The notes under the pieces: model-generated
Databases searched by the model: none
Told to the model about the DNA's origin: nothing
Seen by the model: the letters and a program-made list of their open reading frames with translations, nothing else
Position numbers and translations under genes: made by a program
Source: Sphingomonas sp. PL-96
GTDB lineage: Bacteria > Pseudomonadota > Alphaproteobacteria > Sphingomonadales > Sphingomonadaceae
Assembly: GCF_020707215.1 (NCBI RefSeq)
Contig: NZ_JAJFET010000006.1
Coordinates: 124,001 to 188,000 of the forward strand
DNA: 64,000 bases
Direction of reading: 5' to 3'
In this document: positions 29,782 to 38,444 of the stretch, one piece after another
How positions within the stretch are numbered: the stretch's first letter is position 1
How the letters are laid out: each line of letters begins with the position of its first letter

Positions 29782-31301
29782 CAGCGGTCCTGCGGGGTCT
29801 GGTCGGTCGGGGCGACGGCGGGGAAGCTGCCGGTGATGCGGGGCGCGGCGCGGGTGTCGCCGCTGGGGATTCCGGCCGCGTCCCAGCCGCCGCCCAGTGC
29901 CGTGAAGAGCTGCACCAGCGCGCTCGCCTGGTCGGCCTGCGCCTGGGCCAGGCCGTTGCCGGCAGACAGCAGCGAGGCTTCGGCCTGGTTGAGCGTGGTG
30001 AAGTCGGTCAGCCCGGCGCGATACTGGCTGCGCGACAGGATCGCGCTGTTGCGCGACGCATCCAGCGCCACCGCGAACTCGCGGGCACGGCGCTGGGCCG
30101 CATCGAGCGCGACCACCGCATTCTCCACATCCTCCAGCGCGGTAAGCACCGTCGAGCGATAGGTAAGCAGTGCCCCTTCGGCCGCGGCTTCCTGCGATCG
30201 GACCTGCGAGCGCAGCCGGCCGCCGTTGAAGATCGCCTGAGTGAGGCCGGCGAACAGCCCGCCGCTGATCACATCGGCAAGGTTGCTGAAGCTGGTCGCG
30301 TTGGTGTCGATGCTGCCGCTGATCGCCAGCGCCGGGTAGAGCTGCGCGCGGGCGACGCCGATCTGCGCGGTCGCCGCCGCCAGGCTGCGCTCGGCCGCCA
30401 GCACGTCTGGGCGCTGGCGCAGCGTGTCCGCGGGAATGCCGACGCCGACCGGGGTCGCGGCGATGGGGATGGGGCGGGTGGCCGCCATCGACTCCTTGAG
30501 CGCCCCCGGCGCGCGGCCGGTCAGCACCGCCAGGCGCGACACGGCGGAATTATAGCTCGCCTCGATCGTCGGGATGGTGGCGGCGGTCTGCGCGCGCTGC
30601 GCCCGTGCCGTCTCCTGGTCGAGAGAGGAGACCAGCCCCGCCTGAACGCGGAAGCCGGCGATTTCCAGATTGTCGTCCTGGAGCGCCAGCGAACTGCGCG
30701 CGTTGGCGAGCTGCGCCTGGGCAAGCCGCGCCGAGACATAGTTGCGGGCGATCTCCGCCTGCTGGGCGATCAGCACGCTGGCATAGTCGAAGCGGCTGGC
30801 TTCCTCGCTCGCGCGGGTCGCCTCGATCGTGCGGCCCACACCGCCGAAGATGTCGGCCTGGTAGCTCGCGTCCGCGCCCAGCGAGAAGCTGTCGCCCGCA
30901 CCGCGGCTGATGTTGGTGACCGTGCCGTCCGGAAGCGTCACCGCCGCACTGCCGCCACGCAGGTTGAAGTTGCGCGAATAGCCCGCCGATCCGGAGAGGG
31001 TCGGCAACAGGCTGGCGCGCGACTGGATCAGCGATTCGCGCGCCTGGCGGATGCGGATCACCGCCTGCGCGACGTCGAGGTTGGTGGCCGCGGTCTCCGC
31101 CACCAGCTGTTCGAGAAGGGGATCGTTGAACCGCTCCCACCAGCGGCCGAGGTCCTCGCGCCGGTCCTGGTCGGCGGCAACCGAGTAGCGGTCGGGCACG
31201 CCCAGTTCCGCAGGGGCCGCGGGGCGATAGTCCGGCCCGGCCGCACAGGCGGAAAGAACGGCAGGGGCGGCGAGGAGGAGCGAAAGACGCCGGATCGACA
31301 T
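29781..31301 (-). CDS. NodT-family outer-membrane efflux lipoprotein
   Basis: A 506-residue TolC-like outer-membrane channel of the NodT/RND family. Residues 1-20 are a lipoprotein signal with lipobox LSAC (Cys about 19), followed by two OEP repeats with long coiled-coil hairpins. It is the first gene of the minus-strand operon with the adaptor, ATPase and permease. The frame stays open upstream into the POT gene, but the signal peptide and lipobox fix the start at 31301. Confidence 0.92.
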   Translation of the reverse strand: MSIRRLSLLLAAPAVLSACAAGPDYRPAAPAELGVPDRYSVAADQDRREDLGRWWERFNDPLLEQLVAETAATNLDVAQAVIRIRQARESLIQSRASLLPTLSGSAGYSRNFNLRGGSAAVTLPDGTVTNISRGAGDSFSLGADASYQADIFGGVGRTIEATRASEEASRFDYASVLIAQQAEIARNYVSARLAQAQLANARSSLALQDDNLEIAGFRVQAGLVSSLDQETARAQRAQTAATIPTIEASYNSAVSRLAVLTGRAPGALKESMAATRPIPIAATPVGVGIPADTLRQRPDVLAAERSLAAATAQIGVARAQLYPALAISGSIDTNATSFSNLADVISGGLFAGLTQAIFNGGRLRSQVRSQEAAAEGALLTYRSTVLTALEDVENAVVALDAAQRRAREFAVALDASRNSAILSRSQYRAGLTDFTTLNQAEASLLSAGNGLAQAQADQASALVQLFTALGGGWDAAGIPSGDTRAAPRITGSFPAVAPTDQTPQDR

Positions 31302-31384
31302 GGTGGCGACTTGAGCCGCGGATCGCGGCTGCGTCCACCCTTTTCTTGTCGCAAGCTGTAACGGCCGCGTTCTGACTGGCGAAC

Positions 31385-31408
31385 CCGGGGCGCCGTGCGG
31401 CGCCCCGG
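31385..31408 (-). terminator. Hairpin after the peptide transporter gene
   Basis: A perfect 10-bp GC stem with a 4-base loop (GTGC), ending 6 bases beyond the POT stop codon. No T-run follows on either strand, so it may be a weak terminator or an mRNA-stabilising hairpin between the transporter and the efflux operon. Confidence 0.4.
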
Positions 31409-31414
31409 TCCGGA

Positions 31415-33061
31415 TCAGCGCGTCTCGTTGCTGGTATTGAAGCCGGCCGCCTTGGGCTCGCCGATCTCCGCCTCGCCCGCCAGCGCATGGTCGACATCGT
31501 CGCCCAGCGTGTCGAGGTGCATCAGCCGCTTTACGAACGGCGCCAGCGCCAGCACCACCACGCCGATGGCAATCGTCCACCAGCCGATGGTGTTGTAGAC
31601 CGCGAGCGTCCCCTCCTTGGTCATCTCGCCACCTTCGCCGCCGGTCGCCTCGCCGATCTTGCCCGCGACGAACTGGCCGACCGCGGTCATGTAGAACCAC
31701 GCGCCCATGATCAGGCTGGCCAGCGTCTTGGGCGACAGCCGGTTCATCGCCGACAGGCCGACCGGCGACAGGCAGAGCTCGCCGGAGGTCTGGAACAGGT
31801 ACACCAGGAACACGAACAACACCGGTGTCGCGACCGCCGGACCCACCGAGTTGGCGCCCCACACGAACACGAGGAAGGCGAAGCCGACCTGCAGCAGCGC
31901 CAGGCCGAACTTGGCCGGGGTCGACGGCTCCAGGCCCCGCTTGCCCAGCCACACCCACAGCCAGGCGAAGATCGGGCCCAGCAGCACGATGTAGAGCGGG
32001 TTGATCGACTGGAAGATCGATGCCGGCACGCCCTGTCGGTCGACGAAGCGGTCGGTGTAGAGGTTGAGCGAACCGCCCGCCTGCTCGAACAGACCCCAGA
32101 ACACCGGGTTGAGCGCGATCAGGAACAGGATCACCCACAGCCGGTGGCGCGCCTCGCGATCGACGCGGAACGATTCGAACAGCACATAGCCGAGCAGCGC
32201 GACGCCACTCACCGCCAGCAGCACCTCGATCACGTCGCGGTACTGGATCAGCGCCCAGGCGACCGCGATCGAGGCGATGCCGAGGCCGTAGAGCAGATGC
32301 TCAAAGCGCACGCCGCCGACCTTGCGCGCCAGCGCCGCCGGGTTCGGGCTCTCGCCCTTGCCCAGCAGCAGCGGCTTGAAGCCGACGAACACGATCAGGC
32401 CCAGCAGCATGCCGACGCCCGCCGCGCCGAAGCCGTAGCTCCAGCCATAGGTCTCGCCGAGCCAGCCGGCGAGGATCGTGCCCAGCGTCGCGCCGGTGTT
32501 AATGCCGATGTAGAAGATGGTGTAGGCGCCGTCGCGGCGCGCGTCGGTGCGCGGGTAAAGCTGGCCGACGATCACCGAGATGTTCGCCTTGAGGAAGCCG
32601 GTGCCGACGATGATGAAGGCCAGCGCCAGCCAGAAGACGTTGATCGCGCCGCCGCTGTTGCCGCCGCCGTCGCCCTCGAAGCCCATCATCATGTGGCCGA
32701 TGGTGAGCAGGATGGCGCCGAACAGCACCGCCTTGCGCTGGCCCAGATAGCGGTCCGCGAGATAGCCGCCGAGCACCGGCGTGACGTAGACCAGGCTGTT
32801 GTAGGCGCCGTAGATCAGGTTCGCCTCGCCGTCGCTGAACAGCCAGTGCTTGGTGAGGTAGAACACCAGGAGCGCGCGCATCCCGTAGTAGGAGAAGCGC
32901 TCCCACATCTCGGCGAAGAACAGGACGTAGAGGCCCTTGGGATGGCCCGCGAACTCGGGCTTGCTGCTCAGCGCGATGGACGCGCCGCCGACCAGCAACA
33001 CCAACAGAAAGGCAACGGCGATTGCCGGAATAACAGCCACTAGATTCCCCTTTGAAGCCAT
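31415..33061 (-). CDS. POT/PTR2-family peptide:proton symporter
   Basis: A 548-residue major-facilitator protein that imports di- and tripeptides with protons. The family fingerprint ExxER is present in FFAEMWERFSYYGMR (about residues 48-62), as is the PTR2 signature region GGYLADRYLGQRKAV. An extra hydrophobic helix (about residues 8-31) precedes the canonical first helix. Start choice is open: ATG 33061 has GGGG 7 bases upstream, and GTG 33040 has GGGG 6 bases upstream. It is separated from the downstream efflux operon by a hairpin and is probably independent. Confidence 0.92.
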   Translation of the reverse strand: MASKGNLVAVIPAIAVAFLLVLLVGGASIALSSKPEFAGHPKGLYVLFFAEMWERFSYYGMRALLVFYLTKHWLFSDGEANLIYGAYNSLVYVTPVLGGYLADRYLGQRKAVLFGAILLTIGHMMMGFEGDGGGNSGGAINVFWLALAFIIVGTGFLKANISVIVGQLYPRTDARRDGAYTIFYIGINTGATLGTILAGWLGETYGWSYGFGAAGVGMLLGLIVFVGFKPLLLGKGESPNPAALARKVGGVRFEHLLYGLGIASIAVAWALIQYRDVIEVLLAVSGVALLGYVLFESFRVDREARHRLWVILFLIALNPVFWGLFEQAGGSLNLYTDRFVDRQGVPASIFQSINPLYIVLLGPIFAWLWVWLGKRGLEPSTPAKFGLALLQVGFAFLVFVWGANSVGPAVATPVLFVFLVYLFQTSGELCLSPVGLSAMNRLSPKTLASLIMGAWFYMTAVGQFVAGKIGEATGGEGGEMTKEGTLAVYNTIGWWTIAIGVVVLALAPFVKRLMHLDTLGDDVDHALAGEAEIGEPKAAGFNTSNETR

Positions 33062-33171
33062 GGCGGCGCCCCGGATCCCGGGCGCCAGGCGTGCATGGCG
33101 CGCGAGACTAGCGGAGAATCGCGGCGTGCCAAGCAGTTGTTGCCCTTGACGCATGGCGCTAGGCCGGGCCC

Positions 33172-33753
33172 ATGACCTTCAACGATCGCACCACGCCGCT
33201 TTCGCTGCTCGCCACCCGCCGCTCGGGCAAGCCGCGCGAGATGGTCGCGCCCGGCCCTGACGACGCCCAGATCGACGCCATGCTGGCGCTGGCCGCGCGC
33301 ACGCCCGACCATGGCAAGCTTGCGCCGTGGCGGTTCGTGGTCGTGCCGCAGGGCCGGCGCGCGGCGTTCAACGGTATGCTGGTGGACGCCTATCGCGCCG
33401 AAAAGCCGGACGCTGCGCGGCTGGAGCTGGAGGCGATGGCGACGTTCGGCGCGCCGGCGCCCGCCCTGGTCGTAGTGCTGTCGGCGCCGCGGTCCGAAAG
33501 CCACATCCCGCTTTGGGAGCAGCAGATGTCGGTCGGGGCGGCGACCATGAACCTGTTGCACGCCGCCCATGCGATGGGATTTGTCGCGAGCTGGATCACC
33601 GGCTGGCCCAGCATGTCCCCCACCGTGCGGGACGCGTTTGGGGCCGATCCGGAGCGGGTCGTCGGCTTCGTCTTCATCGGCACGCCGGGCAAGCCGCTGG
33701 AAGAGCGGCCGCGGCCCGATCTCTCTGCGGTGGTGACGCGCTGGCAGGGATAG
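33172..33753 (+). CDS. Nitroreductase-family protein (YdjA-like)
   Basis: A 193-residue FMN-dependent oxidoreductase of the small YdjA-type group. ATRRSGKPREM (FMN phosphate-binding Arg residues), ARTPDHGKLAPWRFVV and GWPSMSPTVRDAFG are the family landmarks. It probably uses NAD(P)H to reduce nitro or enone groups; the physiological substrate is unknown. Divergent from the POT gene with about 110 bases between the starts. Confidence 0.9.
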   Translation: MTFNDRTTPLSLLATRRSGKPREMVAPGPDDAQIDAMLALAARTPDHGKLAPWRFVVVPQGRRAAFNGMLVDAYRAEKPDAARLELEAMATFGAPAPALVVVLSAPRSESHIPLWEQQMSVGAATMNLLHAAHAMGFVASWITGWPSMSPTVRDAFGADPERVVGFVFIGTPGKPLEERPRPDLSAVVTRWQG

Positions 33754-33816
33754 GGGGCAGGCCCGCCCAATCACCCCCGGGGTGGACCCACCGCCCGGTT
33801 GCTGTATTAAGGCAGC

Positions 33817-34167
33817 ATGGCAGCGACTGAGAACGACGACAGCCCCGTGTACCTGAAACTGCGCGCGATCGTGGCTGCGGCGATCCTGCGCGGCGAATAT
33901 CGAGCCGGCGATCAATTGCCGTCGGTGCGGGCGTTTGCGGCCGAACAGGGTGCCAATCCGCTCACCGTCGCCAAGGCCTATCAGACGTTTCAGGACGACG
34001 GCTATGTCGAGGTGCGCCGCGGCGTCGGCATGTTCGTGCTGGCCGGTGCTGCCGAGCGGCTGCGGCTGGCCGAACGGGACCGGTTCCTGGCCGGCACCTG
34101 GCCGCGCGTACGCGCGCAGATCGCGTTGCTGGGCCTCGATCTCCGCGACCTGCTCGAGCACGCCTGA
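33817..34167 (+). CDS. Short GntR-family transcriptional regulator (YtrA type)
   Basis: A 116-residue repressor-like protein. Residues 10-78 are the GntR winged helix: VYLKLRAIVAAAILRGEYRA, DQLPSVRAFAAEQGANPLTV and KAYQTFQDDGYVEVRRGVG. The effector domain is only about 35 residues long, as in the YtrA subfamily, which usually regulates ABC transporters. No transporter is adjacent here, so the target is uncertain; it could be an autoregulator or act elsewhere. Confidence 0.9.
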   Translation: MAATENDDSPVYLKLRAIVAAAILRGEYRAGDQLPSVRAFAAEQGANPLTVAKAYQTFQDDGYVEVRRGVGMFVLAGAAERLRLAERDRFLAGTWPRVRAQIALLGLDLRDLLEHA

Positions 34168-34230
34168 CGCTTTGTCGGGAACCCGACACGGTTCACCGAC
34201 GTTCTTCCCCGTTGAAATAGGGGAAGTATC

Positions 34231-34455
34231 ATGCCGCAGGTCAGCAGTTTCGTGCCCGGCGCGACCGGGTATCGTGTCGCTTACCGGCTTTCCGAGACCA
34301 ACCACTGCCCTGGTTGCGGCCAGAGCCACTGGTTCGTCGGGCGGATGTCGGCGGAATGCGCCTTTTGCCACACGGCGCTTCCGATCAGCGGCATCCACAG
34401 CCTGGGCAATGGCGTGACCCGGGCGTCGCCACGTTCGCCGCTGCTCGCCGCCTGA
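34231..34455 (+). CDS. Small zinc-ribbon-like hypothetical protein
   Basis: A 74-residue protein with two CxxC pairs (HCPGCGQSHW and ECAFCHTAL, about residues 26-46) spaced like a zinc ribbon. The rest is low complexity. A good ribosome site (GGGGA, six bases before the ATG) supports translation. No family assignment. Position between a GntR regulator and the Sua5 gene gives no functional hint. It could bind nucleic acid or act as a small regulatory partner; this is speculative. Confidence 0.6.
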   Translation: MPQVSSFVPGATGYRVAYRLSETNHCPGCGQSHWFVGRMSAECAFCHTALPISGIHSLGNGVTRASPRSPLLAA

Positions 34456-34509
34456 GGACGGCGCGATCGGCTCTTGTGGGCGCCGATTTCGGGCGATAGC
34501 GGCAGCATC

Positions 34510-35460
34510 GTGTCCTCTGCCGCTTCTTTGCCAGCGCCGCGCTGCCTGCCTTTCGGTCCGGAGGCGATTGCCGAAGCCACGCGCGCCATCCTGGACGGAC
34601 AGTGCGTGGCCGTACCCACCGAGACCGTCTATGGGCTGGCGGCCGACGCGACCGATGCCGGCGCAGTGGCCGGTATCTACGCTGCCAAGGGGCGGCCAAG
34701 CTTCAACCCGCTGATCGTCCACCTGCCCGACCAGGCCGCGGCCGAGGCGCTGGCGAGGTTCGACGCACATGCTCGGCGCTTGGCGGAGGCGTTCTGGCCG
34801 GGGCCGCTGACGCTGGTGCTGCCGCTGCGCGAGGGAGCGGGGATCGCGTCGCTGGTCACCGCCGGCTTGTCGAGCGTGGCGCTCCGCGTGCCCGCGCATC
34901 GCGCGATGCACGCGCTGCTCGCCGCGACGGGCAAGCCGCTCGCCGCACCGTCGGCCAATGCAAGCGGCGGCATCAGCCCGACCCGCGCGGCGCATGTGGT
35001 GGCGAGCCTTGGCGCGCGCATCCCGCTCGTGATCGACGACGGCGCGACGGAGCGCGGGCTGGAGTCGACGATCCTCGCCTGCACCGACGGCACGGTGCGG
35101 CTGTTGCGGCCTGGCCCCATCGCGGCCGAGCAGGTGGCCGCGATCCTCGGCGCGATGCCGGGCGGTGCGGGAGAGGGGATCGAAGCGCCGGGGCAGCTCG
35201 CCAGCCACTATGCGCCGGGCAAGCCGGTGCGCCTTGACGTGATCGAAGCAGAGCCCGACGAATGGATGATCGGGTTCGGCGCGACGGGCGGCGACGACAC
35301 GCTGTCGGCGACCGGCGACCTCACGGAGGCAGCGGCGCGGCTATTCGACTGCCTCCACCGCGCGGATGCCGCGTCGAAGCCCCGGATCGCAGTGGCGCCC
35401 GTACCCCGCCACGGCCTGGGCGCGGCGATCAACGACCGGCTCGCGCGAGCGGCGGTGTAG
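34510..35460 (+). CDS. L-threonylcarbamoyladenylate synthase (Sua5/YwlC)
   Basis: Makes threonylcarbamoyl-AMP from Thr, bicarbonate and ATP, the donor for t6A37 in ANN-decoding tRNAs. The N-terminal YrdC domain has VPTETVYGLAADA, KGRPSFNPLIVHL and SANASGGISPTRAAHV. The C-terminal ~110 residues are the Sua5 domain, which marks it as the long Sua5 type. The start is uncertain: GTG 34510 (316 residues) or TTG 34474 (328 residues), neither with a good ribosome site. Its end is followed by a palindromic repeat before convergent msrA. Confidence 0.92.
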   Translation: MSSAASLPAPRCLPFGPEAIAEATRAILDGQCVAVPTETVYGLAADATDAGAVAGIYAAKGRPSFNPLIVHLPDQAAAEALARFDAHARRLAEAFWPGPLTLVLPLREGAGIASLVTAGLSSVALRVPAHRAMHALLAATGKPLAAPSANASGGISPTRAAHVVASLGARIPLVIDDGATERGLESTILACTDGTVRLLRPGPIAAEQVAAILGAMPGGAGEGIEAPGQLASHYAPGKPVRLDVIEAEPDEWMIGFGATGGDDTLSATGDLTEAAARLFDCLHRADAASKPRIAVAPVPRHGLGAAINDRLARAAV

Positions 35461-35476
35461 GGGAGTTCTCACGGCA

Positions 35477-35588
35477 CCGTTCGTGCTGAGTAGGGGCTGA
35501 GCGAAGTCGAAGACCCGTATCGAAGCACCTGCGGCGATCCTTCGATACGCCATTTCGACTTCGCTCAATGGCTACTCAGGACGAACGG
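35477..35588. repeat. Palindromic intergenic repeat, copy 1
   Basis: Two inverted arms of 49 bases (35477-35525 and 35540-35588) with a 14-base loop. The outer ends read CCGTTCGT.CTGAGTAG and the inner ends GTATCGAAG. It sits between the convergent ends of the Sua5 gene and msrA. Related copies are at 46968-47075 and 59516-59626, and as separated arms around a GIY-YIG gene (44503-44552 and 44837-44886). It could also act as a bidirectional transcription terminator. Confidence 0.85.
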
Positions 35589-35625
35589 CTGGGATTGGCC
35601 TGAGGCGTCGTCCGCGCCCGCTCGC

Positions 35626-36174
35626 TCAAGCCGCAGTCGGCGCCGCTGCCTTGGATCGCGCCGCGAAGCTCTTGCGCAGCTTCTGCAGCTTCGGCGGGAT
35701 CACTGCCAGGCAATAGGGGTTCCGCTGGCCTTCGCCCTCCCAATATTCCTGGTGATACCCCTCGGCCGGGTACCATTCGCCCAGCGGCTCGATCGTGGTG
35801 ACGATCTTGCCGCCGCTCTCGCCCGCACGCTCGATGCCGGCACGTGCGCGCGCCTCCTGGTCGGCGTCGTGCGGGAAGATCGCCGAACGATATTGCGTGC
35901 CCACGTCGTTGCCCTGGCGGTTGAGCTGCGTCGGATCATGCGTCGCGAAAAAGATGTCGAGCATCTGGTCGTAGCTGATCTGGTCGGCGTCATAGGTGAT
36001 GCGGATCGCCTCGGCATGGCCGGTGTCGCCGCCGCAAACCTGCTTGTACGTCGGGTTGGGCACGGTGCCGCCGATATAGCCGCTTTCGACCGACTCCACG
36101 CCGATCACGTCGCGGAACACCGCCTCGGTGCACCAGAAACAGCCGCCCGCAAGGGTCGCGACTTCGCTAGCCAT
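35626..36174 (-). CDS. msrA: Peptide-methionine (S)-S-oxide reductase
   Basis: MsrA (182 residues) reduces methionine-S-sulfoxide in proteins or free, repairing oxidative damage. The catalytic motif GGCFWCTEA gives nucleophile Cys 12. GTQYRSAIF and WYPAEGYHQEYW are also typical. A basic C-terminal extension (KLQKLRKSFAARSKAAAPTAA) follows the core. The ATG at 36174 has AGGAG seven bases upstream. No MsrB neighbour. Confidence 0.95.
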   Translation of the reverse strand: MASEVATLAGGCFWCTEAVFRDVIGVESVESGYIGGTVPNPTYKQVCGGDTGHAEAIRITYDADQISYDQMLDIFFATHDPTQLNRQGNDVGTQYRSAIFPHDADQEARARAGIERAGESGGKIVTTIEPLGEWYPAEGYHQEYWEGEGQRNPYCLAVIPPKLQKLRKSFAARSKAAAPTAA

Positions 36175-36250
36175 CAAATATCTCCTGAACAAACATGGCG
36201 CACGGGGTGACCAGCAGCAGCGCTTCCGATCGCAAACCCGCGTTCGCCTC

Positions 36251-36278
36251 AAGATAGGAACGCCCCCGCGCGACACAA
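36251..36278 (-). promoter_or_regulatory. Possible housekeeping promoter of msrA
   Basis: Minus strand TTGTGT, 16-base spacer, TATCTT, with the -10 about 77 bases before the msrA ATG. A fair sigma-70-type match; not tested. Confidence 0.35.
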
Positions 36279-36314
36279 TCGCTGCCGGCGGATGCCCTGG
36301 TGCGGACCGTTCGG

Positions 36315-37046
36315 TCAGCCGCCCGCCGCGGCGCGCTGACGAGCGCTGCGGAACAGCATCAGTTCGGCCTGCCACCAGCCCAGCGCCCACAACGCGCCAA
36401 AGATCCAGCCGGCGAGCACGTCGCTTGGCCAGTGCACGCCCAGATAGACCCGGCTGACGCCGATCATGCCGACGATCGCCATGGTAGCAGCAGTGACGAA
36501 CAGCCGTACGCGCCGCAGCGGGATCAACGGGAACAGCAGGGTCGCGACCGTCAGATAGACGATCGCACTGTTGGCGCTGTGCCCCGACGGGAAGCTGTTG
36601 GAGGTTTCGCGCATCAGATGCTCGACCAGGTCGGGGCGTGCGCGCGCAAACAGCTGCTTGAGGAGCGACACCGCCGTGCTGCCGCTTAGCGTCGCCACAA
36701 CGGCCAGGGCCGCCGTCCGCCACATACGATGCAGCAGCAGCAGTGCGGTCGTGACCACCACCACCAGCGTGAGCACCGTTCCGCTGCCAAGCGCCGTGAT
36801 GTCGCGCGCGATCGACGGCAGCTTGGGCGGCCCGATCGGCACTGCGGGATGGCCGGGCACGCGCATCGCCAGGATCAGGGTCCGGTCGAACGCGAGCACG
36901 TCGCCGCGCGCGATCGCCGAGGCGAGGAACAACAGCGCAAGCAGCGCGATCGCGACGAGCACGCCCGCGATCAGCGGCCACGGCCGCCGGCGCGACGCAT
37001 GCGCTTCCGGATCAAGGGGCAGGAGAGGGGGTGCCATGGCCTGCAT
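36315..37046 (-). CDS. PAP2-family membrane phosphatase
   Basis: A 243-residue integral membrane phosphatase with about six helices and the three PAP2 motifs: KQLFARARP, SFPSGHSA and SRVYLGVHWPSD. Members dephosphorylate phosphatidate, undecaprenyl pyrophosphate or similar lipids. A cytoplasmic Arg-rich N-terminal stretch (about residues 12-22) precedes the first helix. The start used is 37046; a second ATG lies three codons on. Substrate not determinable. Confidence 0.9.
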   Translation of the reverse strand: MQAMAPPLLPLDPEAHASRRRPWPLIAGVLVAIALLALLFLASAIARGDVLAFDRTLILAMRVPGHPAVPIGPPKLPSIARDITALGSGTVLTLVVVVTTALLLLHRMWRTAALAVVATLSGSTAVSLLKQLFARARPDLVEHLMRETSNSFPSGHSANSAIVYLTVATLLFPLIPLRRVRLFVTAATMAIVGMIGVSRVYLGVHWPSDVLAGWIFGALWALGWWQAELMLFRSARQRAAAGG

Positions 37047-37102
37047 GTCGCAGCGGATCGTGGCCGAGGCAACCGCGCGGCGGCTGCGCTTAAGGCCGGG
37101 GA

Positions 37103-37178
37103 TGGTGGGCTCGCCGGGATTCGAACCCGGGACCTACAGATTAAAAGTCCGTTGCTCTACCGACTGAGCTACGAGCCC
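37103..37178 (-). tRNA. tRNA-Lys (anticodon TTT)
   Basis: 76 bases including an encoded CCA end. The minus strand starts GGGCTCGTAGCTCAGTCGG, has the anticodon loop CTTTTAA and a T loop TTCGAAT, and ends GAGCCCACCA. The acceptor stem GGGCTCG pairs with CGAGCCC. All four arms fold. Confidence 0.97.
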
Positions 37179-37262
37179 ATACCCTTGCACCGGCGATCTT
37201 TCCGATGCCGCACTGGGCGCCGCACGATGATGCCACCGCCGCGACAATGCCTGCCGCGCGCC

Positions 37263-37757
37263 CTACGAAGCCGAAGCGGTCCGGTCAACTACATGCGGCC
37301 GCCGCAGGCCGTACGCCAATTGCCGGATCGTACGCCCGCTCACCGGATCGCGCCAGTCCGGCACCAGTTGGCTAAGTGGCTCGAGCACGAAGTCGCGCGC
37401 GCGGAACGCCGGGTGGGGTATGATCAGGCCGGGGCTGGCCCAGGCGCCTTCGGACCAGAGCACCAGATCCAGGTCGAGCACGCGTGCCCCCCATCGGCGT
37501 CCGGGACGACGGCCGAAACCGCGTTCGATCGCCTTGCAGCGGGCGAGCATCTCGGGCGGAGAGAGGGCGCTTTCGACCAGCGCGACCGTGTTGGCATAGC
37601 GGCGCAGCGAAGGGCCCAGCGGCGCGCTGCGCATCACCGGTGCTGCGGCCACGACGCCGCCCAGCGCGACGAGCGCCGCGGCGACCTCCTGCTCGGGTCG
37701 GCCGTGCCGTCCGGGACGATTGGAGCCGATCGCGATCGCATAGCTTGCCCTTGCCAT
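37263..37757 (-). CDS. folK: 2-amino-4-hydroxy-6-hydroxymethyldihydropteridine diphosphokinase
   Basis: HPPK (164 residues) pyrophosphorylates 6-hydroxymethyl-dihydropterin in folate synthesis. IAIGSNRPGRHG, APVMRSAPLG and WGARVLDLDLVLW (metal-binding DLDL) match the HPPK fold; HPAFRARDFVLEPL is the C-terminal signature. Divergent from the uracil-DNA glycosylase gene with only 23 bases between the start codons. Confidence 0.94.
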   Translation of the reverse strand: MARASYAIAIGSNRPGRHGRPEQEVAAALVALGGVVAAAPVMRSAPLGPSLRRYANTVALVESALSPPEMLARCKAIERGFGRRPGRRWGARVLDLDLVLWSEGAWASPGLIIPHPAFRARDFVLEPLSQLVPDWRDPVSGRTIRQLAYGLRRPHVVDRTASAS

Positions 37758-37780
37758 GCCAGCGCGCCTACCGCAGCGTC

Positions 37781-38440
37781 ATGCCTGCTGAAAGCCCGCT
37801 TCGCGCTACCGAACCGCCCCATGATTGCCCGCTCTGCCCACGCCTTGTCGGCTTTCGCGATGCCCTGCGCCACGAATATCCCGACTGGTGGAACGCGCCG
37901 GTGCCGGCGTTCGGCGATCCCGATGCATGGCTGGCAGTCGTGGGCCTCGCCCCCGGCAAGCACGGCGCCAATCGCACCGGCCGGCCCTTTACCGGCGATT
38001 ACGCAGGGACGCTGCTTTACGACACGCTCGCCAAATACGGCCTGTCCGAGGGGGTGTTCGACGCGCGGCCCGACGACGGGCTGGCGCTTCGGGGCGTGAT
38101 GCTGGTCAACGCGGTGCGCTGCCTGCCGCCTGAGAACAAGCCCACGCCCGAGGAGATCCGCACCTGCCGCCCGTTCCTGGAGGCGCCGATCGCGGCGCTG
38201 CCGCGCGTGCGCGTGTTCGTGGCGCTCGGCCAGATCGCACACCAGTCGGCGGTCAAGGCGCTGGGGGGCAAGCTGCCCAAGGCCAAGTTCGGGCATCTCG
38301 CCGAACACCGCATGCCCGACGGACGCATCCTCCTCGATAGCTATCACTGCTCGCGCTACAACCAGAACACCGGCCGGCTCACGACCGCAATGTTCGAGGC
38401 GGTGTTCGAGCGGGCACTGGCGCTGCGCGACGGCGCATGA
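37781..38440 (+). CDS. Uracil-DNA glycosylase, family 5-like (UdgB)
   Basis: A 219-residue iron-sulfur uracil-DNA glycosylase. Four cysteines (about 16, 19, 114 and 129) fit the [4Fe-4S] site. GLAPGKHGANRTGRPFTGD (motif 1 region) and HCSRYNQNTGRLT near the C-terminus are the family-5 signatures, a group that removes uracil and some other deaminated bases. The ATG at 37781 is the first start before the CPLC motif; the frame is open upstream inside folK. It ends 4 bases before the end of convergent aguB. Confidence 0.9.
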   Translation: MPAESPLRATEPPHDCPLCPRLVGFRDALRHEYPDWWNAPVPAFGDPDAWLAVVGLAPGKHGANRTGRPFTGDYAGTLLYDTLAKYGLSEGVFDARPDDGLALRGVMLVNAVRCLPPENKPTPEEIRTCRPFLEAPIAALPRVRVFVALGQIAHQSAVKALGGKLPKAKFGHLAEHRMPDGRILLDSYHCSRYNQNTGRLTTAMFEAVFERALALRDGA

Positions 38441-38444
38441 GGCG

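Noticed and set aside
33149..33170. TTGACG and CTAGGC promoter-like hexamers before the nitroreductase gene
   Set aside because: The spacing is only 7 bases, far too short for a sigma-70 promoter.
37103..37178. tRNA as an integration site for a genomic island
   Set aside because: No integrase, direct repeat of the tRNA 3' end or compositional break is seen beside it; folK and a PAP2 gene flank it.
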